This document shows positions 32,521 through 37,686 of a DNA stretch of 37,686 nt, piece by piece. The notes under the pieces are model-generated. The model did not search any database. It worked only from the letters and a program-made list of their open reading frames with translations, and was not told the origin of the DNA. The translations under genes were made by a program, and so were the position numbers. The stretch's first letter is position 1; every line of letters begins with the position of its first letter. Origin of the DNA: Porphyromonas uenonis 60-3 (GTDB lineage Bacteria; Bacteroidota; Bacteroidia; Bacteroidales; Porphyromonadaceae); contig NZ_ACLR01000203.1 of assembly GCF_000174775.1 (NCBI RefSeq), positions 1 to 37,686 on the forward strand, in the 5' to 3' direction.

Positions 32521-32528
32521 CTCTCTTT

Positions 32529-33869
32529 CTAAGCTTTGTCGACCTTACTATCTGTAGGCCAATACTTGTCCACGAGACTCTGACGGATGCTTACCTCGGC
32601 GGGCGTGAAGTACTTGGCAAAGAGGCTCCACGCATGATCGAGCATCTCGGTCGTATTGAGGTTGACGTCGATAGCTAGGAGGTCGTTGGCATAGTCCTTA
32701 GCGAAGTCTAGCGTACGCTGGTCGTAGTCTGTCAGGTCAAAGCCGTTCTCCAGCTTAGTCTGAGCATTGGCCGCATCGGCATAGAGACGTACGCCAGCAT
32801 TCATCACCTGCGGGTGGTCTTCGCGAGTCTTCTTACCGATGACTAGTTGCTTCAGACGAGAGAGCGAGCGGAAGGGGTCTACGATAACCTTACCGATGGA
32901 GGAGTCACGACGCAGATAGAGCTGCCCCTCGGTGATGTAACCCGTGTTATCTGGCACAGCGTGCGTGATGTCGCCTCCTGAGAGGGTCGTCACAGCGATG
33001 ATCGTGATAGAACCTCCGTCGGGGAACTGTACGGCCTTCTCATAGATCTTAGCCAAGTCGGAGTAAAGTGAGCCTGGCATGGAGTCCTTAGAGGGGATTT
33101 GGTCCATACGGTTTGAGACGATGGAGAGCGCATCGGCGTAGTTGGTCATATCAGTTAGGAGGACCAGCACCTTCTCATGCTTCTGCACGGCAAAGTACTC
33201 AGCTGCCGACAGCGCCATATCGGGGATCAGCAGACGCTCCACGGAGGGGTCTTCGGTCGTATTGATAAAGCTCACGATACGATCCAGTGCGCCCGCATTG
33301 CTAAAGGTCTTCTTGTAGTAAAGGTAGTCATCGTTCGTCAGACCCATACCGCCAAGGATGATCTTGTCGCTCTCGGCACGGAGAGCTACGAGTGCCATCA
33401 CCTCGTTAAAGGGTTGGTCAGGGTCAGCAAAGAATGGGATCTTCTGTCCCGTCACGAGCGTGTTATTGAGGTCGATACCAGCGATACCTGTGGCGATCAA
33501 CTCTGAGGGCTGGTCACGACGTACAGGATTGACCGAAGGTCCGCCGATCTCTACATCTTCGCCCTCTAGCTGTGGACCGCCATCGATAGGCTCTCCGTAA
33601 GCGTTGAAGAAGCGCCCAGCCAATTGGTCGCTCACCTTGAGAGCTGGTGCCTTGCCGAGGAAGATAACCTCAGCATTGGTCGGGATGCCCTCAGTGCCTG
33701 CGAAGACCTGTAGAGTTACCTCGTCTTCATTGATTCTAACCACCTGAGCGAGCTTGCCATCGATTGTAGCTAGCTCGTCATTACCCACACCCGTAGCGTG
33801 TAGCATACAGGTAGCTTTGGTAATGTTGGTGATGCGTGTATATATCTTTTGAAAAGCTTGTGTAGCCAT
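32529..33869 (-). CDS. ntpB: V-type ATPase subunit B (non-catalytic)
   Basis: A 446-residue soluble subunit that alternates with A in the head. It has no Walker A loop, as expected, but keeps the regulatory-nucleotide region with GIAGIDLNNTLVTGQKIPFFADPDQP and the block IPDMALSAAEYFAVQKHEKVLVLLTDMTNYADAL, and SLSRLKQLVIGKKTREDH, which includes the arginine finger region. The start follows the heptamer spacer at 33870-33904 after ntpA. Confidence 0.97.
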   Translation of the reverse strand: MATQAFQKIYTRITNITKATCMLHATGVGNDELATIDGKLAQVVRINEDEVTLQVFAGTEGIPTNAEVIFLGKAPALKVSDQLAGRFFNAYGEPIDGGPQLEGEDVEIGGPSVNPVRRDQPSELIATGIAGIDLNNTLVTGQKIPFFADPDQPFNEVMALVALRAESDKIILGGMGLTNDDYLYYKKTFSNAGALDRIVSFINTTEDPSVERLLIPDMALSAAEYFAVQKHEKVLVLLTDMTNYADALSIVSNRMDQIPSKDSMPGSLYSDLAKIYEKAVQFPDGGSITIIAVTTLSGGDITHAVPDNTGYITEGQLYLRRDSSIGKVIVDPFRSLSRLKQLVIGKKTREDHPQVMNAGVRLYADAANAQTKLENGFDLTDYDQRTLDFAKDYANDLLAIDVNLNTTEMLDHAWSLFAKYFTPAEVSIRQSLVDKYWPTDSKVDKA

Positions 33870-33904
33870 TGTGAGACGTTAGATGCTAGAGGTTAGATAT
33901 TAGA
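33870..33904 (-). repeat. Five tandem heptamers TCTAANN between ntpA and ntpB
   Basis: On the coding (minus) strand TCTAATA, TCTAACC, TCTAGCA, TCTAACG, TCTCACA in tandem, starting within the ntpA stop region and ending directly before the ntpB ATG. It is the same kind of spacer as at 23695-23736. Confidence 0.82.
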
Positions 33905-35662
33905 GGAGGCGTGCGTAGACTGCTGCTCGATCAGCTGCTCGTACTGCTGCTGATACTTTTTGAAGTCTTCACTCTGAAACTCCGAGTAGTTCATCTGCTT
34001 GAGGTGGTTGATGAGCGTCTTGAAGAAAGTGCTCACCTCGTTGAAGTCCTCAAAGTTCAAGTCCGTGTGACAGATCTTGATTACTCTGTCGAGCATATAC
34101 TTCTGGCGCTCCAGAGGCGTGTTGCAGTCGATATCGTCAAAGGCATCCTGCTGTAGGATCACAAAGTCTATCAACTCAGACTTCCAGAAGATAACGTGGT
34201 ACTCTACGGGGACGCCATCATCACCGAGGATGTTGATCTGCTCTGCGATCTCCTTGCCACGCTGCATGCGAGTCTTAATCTCGTTTACCTTGTCTAGCCA
34301 GTCGGAGCCGAGGTCTGCTGTGATGTACTCTTTAAGCTCGGGGTACTCTATATATTTAGAGTAACTGTCGATTGGGTTGACAGCTGGGTAACGCTTACTA
34401 TCAGCGCGCTCCTGCTCTAGAGCGTAGAAGCATCGAGCCACCTTCTTCGTATTCTCCGTGACAGGTTCCTTGAGGTTACCACCCGCTGGAGAGACCGTAC
34501 CGATGAAAGTCACAGAGCCCGTCTCGCCATTGTTGAGATAGACGAAGCCCGCACGAGCGTAGAAGTTTGCCACGATAGCCGACAAGTCCATCGGGAATGC
34601 GTCTGGTCCAGGGAGCTCCTCTAGACGGTTCGACATCTCACGCAGAGCCTGTGCCCAGCGAGAGGTCGAGTCCGCCATGAGTAGTACTCGGAGACCCATT
34701 GAGCGGTAGTACTCAGCGATAGTCATAGCCGTGTAGACCGAAGCCTCACGAGCAGCCACTGGCATGTTACTCGTATTAGCGATGATGATCGTACGCTCCA
34801 TCAGCTTGCGTCCCGTGTGTGGGTCTTCGAGCTCAGGGAACTCGGCAAAGATCTCCACCACCTCGTTAGCACGCTCACCGCAGGCAGCCATGATGACGAT
34901 GTCAGCCTCCGCCTGCTTAGAGATAGCGTGCTGGAGGACCGTCTTGCCCGTACCAAAAGGTCCCGGGATAAAGCCCGTGCCACCCTCTACAATTGGGTTT
35001 AGCGTGTCAATGGTTCGTACACCCGTCTCTAGAAGCTTGAAGGGACGAGGCTTCTCGCTGTAGACCTGGATAGGTACCTTGACTGGCCAACGCTGGATCA
35101 TCGTGATATCATGCTTCTTGCCCTCAGCGTCGACGATGACAGCGATCGTCTCCTCAACAGTGTACTGACCCGCCGACTTGACACTCTCGACCGTGTAGCT
35201 CCCCTTCATGACGAAGGGTACCATGATACGGTGTGGCTGGTGATTTTCGTCCACCTGCCCCAGCCACGAGCCAGCCTGTACCGTGTCGCCCGCCTTAGCA
35301 ATAGGCGTAAAGTCCCACTTCTTAGTCGTGTCTAGTGGATGGGTGTAGTCACCTCTCTTGAGGAAGACACCATCCATCTTGTCTAGGTCGTGCTGCAGAC
35401 CATCATAGTTCTTGGAGAGCATACCTGGTCCCAGAGTCACCTCGAGCATGTGCCCAGTGAAAGAGACCTTGTCGCCCACCTTCATACCACGAGTGCTCTC
35501 GAAGACCTGTACATATACGTTTGCACCGATCACCTTGATCACCTCGCTCATTAGCTCCACCCCGCGTACGGTGATGTAGCATATTTCATTTTGCGATACG
35601 GGACCATCGACCTCTACCGTGACGAGGTTAGAGACGATTCCTTTTACCACACCGTTTGTCAT
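33893..35662 (-). CDS. ntpA: V-type ATPase subunit A (catalytic)
   Basis: A 589-residue catalytic subunit. The Walker A loop is GPFGTGKT (residues 234-241). An N-terminal beta-barrel (about 1-70) precedes the A-subunit-specific insertion (about 110-200) and the ATPase core, with CGERANEVVEIFAEFPEL, the catalytic glutamate in GERANE, and SRWAQALREMS. It hydrolyses (or makes) ATP in the A3B3 head. It lies 8 bases after the DUF2764 gene. The end is Gln-rich (KKYQQQYEQLIEQQSTH). Confidence 0.97.
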   Translation of the reverse strand: MTNGVVKGIVSNLVTVEVDGPVSQNEICYITVRGVELMSEVIKVIGANVYVQVFESTRGMKVGDKVSFTGHMLEVTLGPGMLSKNYDGLQHDLDKMDGVFLKRGDYTHPLDTTKKWDFTPIAKAGDTVQAGSWLGQVDENHQPHRIMVPFVMKGSYTVESVKSAGQYTVEETIAVIVDAEGKKHDITMIQRWPVKVPIQVYSEKPRPFKLLETGVRTIDTLNPIVEGGTGFIPGPFGTGKTVLQHAISKQAEADIVIMAACGERANEVVEIFAEFPELEDPHTGRKLMERTIIIANTSNMPVAAREASVYTAMTIAEYYRSMGLRVLLMADSTSRWAQALREMSNRLEELPGPDAFPMDLSAIVANFYARAGFVYLNNGETGSVTFIGTVSPAGGNLKEPVTENTKKVARCFYALEQERADSKRYPAVNPIDSYSKYIEYPELKEYITADLGSDWLDKVNEIKTRMQRGKEIAEQINILGDDGVPVEYHVIFWKSELIDFVILQQDAFDDIDCNTPLERQKYMLDRVIKICHTDLNFEDFNEVSTFFKTLINHLKQMNYSEFQSEDFKKYQQQYEQLIEQQSTHASSNI

Positions 35663-35670
35663 TGTATCTA

Positions 35671-36657
35671 TTATTTCTTTTGTTTGCGTTTGAACTCCTC
35701 TAGCGAGGTGGTGCTCTCATGCTTGAGCTGAGAGACTATCTGACGGAAGACTTGCTCGCCCGTCTCTTCGTTGAGTGATACCCAGCGCTCTAGGATCTCT
35801 AGCTCTAGGTAGTAGGCTAGGAGATACTCTATGTCAAAGGGCTTGGAGAAGGTATGCTCCTCCAGCCAATCCCAGCGAAGCCGATCTATCAGCTGCTCGC
35901 GACGAGCGATGTCCTCCTCGCGACTGATATTGACCAACTGCTGTATCTGAGGAAAGAGCTCCTCCGTAATGCTAAAGTCCGCAGCCTGCGAAGTGCGCAG
36001 ATGATGCTGCAACGTGCCCCCTCCGATGATATACTCCTTAGGGTCAAAGCCTAGCTGCCGACTCGTGTAGGCGGCTAAGATGTTCTTGATGTTAAGGTTA
36101 AACTCCGCCCACTCAGCTACGAAACTATTCTTCTGACCCATCAGATAGTCGTAGTACATCGCTATGAGCTTATCCTGCTCTAGGCGTAGCTGCCAGATCG
36201 TGTAGGGCTCCTCCGCCTGCTGTAGCTCCTCGCGCATCTCAGCTCGCTCCTCGGCAAGCTCCTCCTCCAGCTCGGGGTCGGGGAGACGCATCTCAATGTA
36301 CTCCTTGATGAAGTCTGGTAGCTGCTTCGTGCGGGGACGCTTCGTGCGCTGCTGTACAGCTATGATATAGTCAGCCAGCTCCTTGGCGTCGATTGTCTCT
36401 AGGGGCTCTTTAGGCTCCAGCTCAATCTCTGAGGGGTCATCCTCCCAGTGGATAGAGTCGTCCGAGAGCCATGCATTGATCGTCTCCAAGATCTGCGGTA
36501 GCTCCTGCTCCATGAGGAGTAGGTCTAGGAGACGTCTGTCACGCTTGGTGAGCTCCTGTCGTAGCTCCGCCTGCAGCGCATCCGTCTGTATCGGTAGCTT
36601 GCGGTCGTCTACACCAATGTTTGGCAGACCTGCGATGGTAGCGTAGTACTTTGCCAT
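35671..36657 (-). CDS. DUF2764 protein of the V-ATPase operon
   Basis: A 328-residue soluble, acidic, helical protein with no membrane segment. It begins MAKYYATIAGLPNIGVDD, the DUF2764 pattern. Bacteroidota V-ATPase operons carry it between subunits E and A, where other bacteria have C and F. Its length (about 330) and all-helical prediction would suit a subunit C (d) equivalent joining the rotor to the K ring, but this is an inference from position and size only. It begins 82 bases after ntpE and ends 8 bases before ntpA. Confidence 0.8.
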   Translation of the reverse strand: MAKYYATIAGLPNIGVDDRKLPIQTDALQAELRQELTKRDRRLLDLLLMEQELPQILETINAWLSDDSIHWEDDPSEIELEPKEPLETIDAKELADYIIAVQQRTKRPRTKQLPDFIKEYIEMRLPDPELEEELAEERAEMREELQQAEEPYTIWQLRLEQDKLIAMYYDYLMGQKNSFVAEWAEFNLNIKNILAAYTSRQLGFDPKEYIIGGGTLQHHLRTSQAADFSITEELFPQIQQLVNISREEDIARREQLIDRLRWDWLEEHTFSKPFDIEYLLAYYLELEILERWVSLNEETGEQVFRQIVSQLKHESTTSLEEFKRKQKK

Positions 36658-36739
36658 AATGTCTTCGCTAGAGCATAGTTAAGTGGTGTGTAGAGAGTCT
36701 CTAGGCACCCCTTACCTATACCTTATATATAAGCTTACC

Positions 36740-37333
36740 TTAGAAAAGCTCCTCCACAAGACGAGGACGTAGGAAGCTCTTGAAGAAGTTGACAAACTCC
36801 TCCTCGCCGAAGTTGACCTTGTACGAGCCATCAGCAGGTGCTACGGAAAAGCCTGCACCCTGAGCCGCCCCAGTACGAATCGTCACCTGACCGCTGTCTA
36901 GTAGCGCCTTAGCGTTGCCGAGCATATACTTCTCCAGCGCCTCAGCGTTGGCCGTCTCGATGACCATTGGCTCACCGACCGTCCATTGCTGTACGATGGC
37001 AAGCATCAACTTCTGCATGAAGTCTGCATCAGTCGTCATCGCCTGGACATTGTCGCGTACGATGCGATCCGTCAGACTGTCTGCGATGGTACTCTGCGTA
37101 GAGCTAACCACCTGCTCCGCGTATAGCTTGAGCTCAGACTGGGTGTTTTTGGTTAGATCCGCTGCTTGACGCTGGGCATCACTCACGATGCGCTGTGCCT
37201 CGGCTTGTGCGGTAGCGATCATATCGTCGCTCTGCTGCTTAGCCTTAGCTAAGATCTGAGCAGCCTCTTGATTTCCCTTTTCTACCCCTTCATGGTAGAT
37301 CTTATCGGTGAGTTCCTTAATCTTGGAGTCCAT
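36740..37333 (-). CDS. ntpE: V-type ATPase subunit E (peripheral stalk)
   Basis: A 197-residue soluble protein. The N-terminal half is one long helix rich in Ala, Lys, Gln and Glu (KGNQEAAQILAKAKQQSDDM), which would form the coiled-coil peripheral stalk, normally with subunit G. The C-terminal half is the globular domain that grips the head and ends FKSFLRPRLVEELF, typical of subunit E. No separate subunit G/H gene is visible in the window; if present it would be elsewhere. It is the first gene of the operon, with a 75-base leader containing a hairpin. Confidence 0.88.
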   Translation of the reverse strand: MDSKIKELTDKIYHEGVEKGNQEAAQILAKAKQQSDDMIATAQAEAQRIVSDAQRQAADLTKNTQSELKLYAEQVVSSTQSTIADSLTDRIVRDNVQAMTTDADFMQKLMLAIVQQWTVGEPMVIETANAEALEKYMLGNAKALLDSGQVTIRTGAAQGAGFSVAPADGSYKVNFGEEEFVNFFKSFLRPRLVEELF

Positions 37334-37366
37334 CTATATTGTAGTCTATGTTTTAGCTTGGTCTGT

Positions 37367-37407
37367 AGAGCGTACTAGTAGTGAGCATCTGCGTGGGTGT
37401 ACGCTCT
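37367..37407 (-). promoter_or_regulatory. Leader hairpin of the V-ATPase transcript
   Basis: AGAGCGTAC and GTACGCTCT are perfect 9-bp arms around a 23-base loop. Given the -7 box at 37416-37423, the stem would form right at the 5' end of the mRNA, about 35 bases before the ntpE ATG. Confidence 0.6.
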
Positions 37408-37415
37408 TACAGTCG

Positions 37416-37447
37416 CAAAGGTAATAATTTGCTCCAATAATTACAAC
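37416..37447 (-). promoter_or_regulatory. Promoter of the V-ATPase operon
   Basis: On the minus strand GTTG, 20 bases, TACCTTTG. The -7 box is perfect; the -33 box matches at three of four bases. It lies 83 bases upstream of the ntpE start. Confidence 0.6.
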
Positions 37448-37541
37448 GCTTCAACCTTACAAAAGCGAAAAATCTTTCTCAAAGTAAGGATCGGGGGCGA
37501 CCAAAACTGGCACTTTATGGTCATGAATATCAATTCTCACG

Positions 37542-37686
37542 GAGGAATCTGCAAATAAATCGCTGGAAAACGAACATTCCCCACGGAGGCTGGATATAAA
37601 AGTTCGGAAGAATGAAATGAAACTTCGGAAGAAAGATTTCGAAGTTCCGAAGAATTTGTCCGTTCCTCGGTAGGGATTTTCGATTT
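37542..37686. repeat. 172-bp dispersed element, family B, copy 3, cut by window end
   Basis: Six complete units (44 bp for the first two together, then four of 21 bp) and 17 bases of a seventh before the window stops. Unit borders match copies 1 and 2 without any net length change. The core again shows TTCGGAAG, TTCGGAAG, TTCCGAAG at 21-bp spacing. It lies about 95 bases upstream of the V-ATPase promoter. Confidence 0.83.

Noticed and set aside
36658-36739. Regulatory element between ntpE and the DUF2764 gene
   Set aside because: The 82 bases are AT-rich with a short AGAGAGTCTCT dyad and no promoter box, so nothing can be claimed.

Overview
The window looks like chromosomal DNA from an anaerobic Bacteroidota, almost certainly a Porphyromonas. 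The evidence is a complete hmuYRSTUV-type haem-uptake operon, a sodium-type V-ATPase operon with a DUF2764 gene, pyruvate:ferredoxin oxidoreductase, meso-diaminopimelate dehydrogenase, and Bacteroidota-type promoters (TTTG, 19-21 bases, TAnnTTTG). The species is not settled here; a P. asaccharolytica/uenonis-like member is an inference.

Layout, left to right. The 5' part of ahpC (minus) runs off the left edge. A minus-strand outer-membrane beta-barrel gene follows (546-2858). Then comes an AT-richer two-gene island, the only plus-strand genes in the window: a HEPN-domain protein (3199-4296) and a zinc-ribbon protein with a PH/GRAM-like C-terminus (4412-5479). Everything after it is on the minus strand: nifJ with an upstream AAA/winged-helix ATPase gene (6168-11027); the hmu operon (11594-20286); a seven-gene operon read murB, MBL-lipB fusion, ypfJ-like protease, ddh, lgt, flavodiiron protein, nagB (28129 down to 20690); a SPOR lipoprotein gene (28223-28705); and the V-ATPase operon ntpE-DUF2764-A-B-D-I-K (37333 down to 29556).

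The genes fit an asaccharolytic, haem-dependent anaerobe. HmuY and HmuR capture haem at the surface, HmuU/T/V probably supply membrane energy, and the membrane-anchored CobN-like HmuS probably acts on the haem. PFOR oxidises pyruvate or other 2-oxoacids, AhpC and the flavodiiron protein remove peroxide and O2, and the V-ATPase probably handles Na+.

The least expected content lies between genes. Seven arrays of short inverted repeats with a 21-22 bp period (two helical turns) occur in the non-coding gaps. Family A has three arrays (336-489, 11243-11352, 29187-29290), family C one (20472-20573), and family B is a dispersed element of 172 bp with two full copies (5770-5941, 28878-29049) and one cut by the window end (37542-37686). 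One family A array sits inside a 322-bp non-autonomous transposable element (29067-29388) with perfect 18-bp terminal inverted repeats and a perfect 10-bp target duplication, an architecture like the BrickBuilt MITEs of P. gingivalis. Two operon junctions (23695-23736 and 33870-33904) consist of tandem heptamers TCTAANN on the coding strand.
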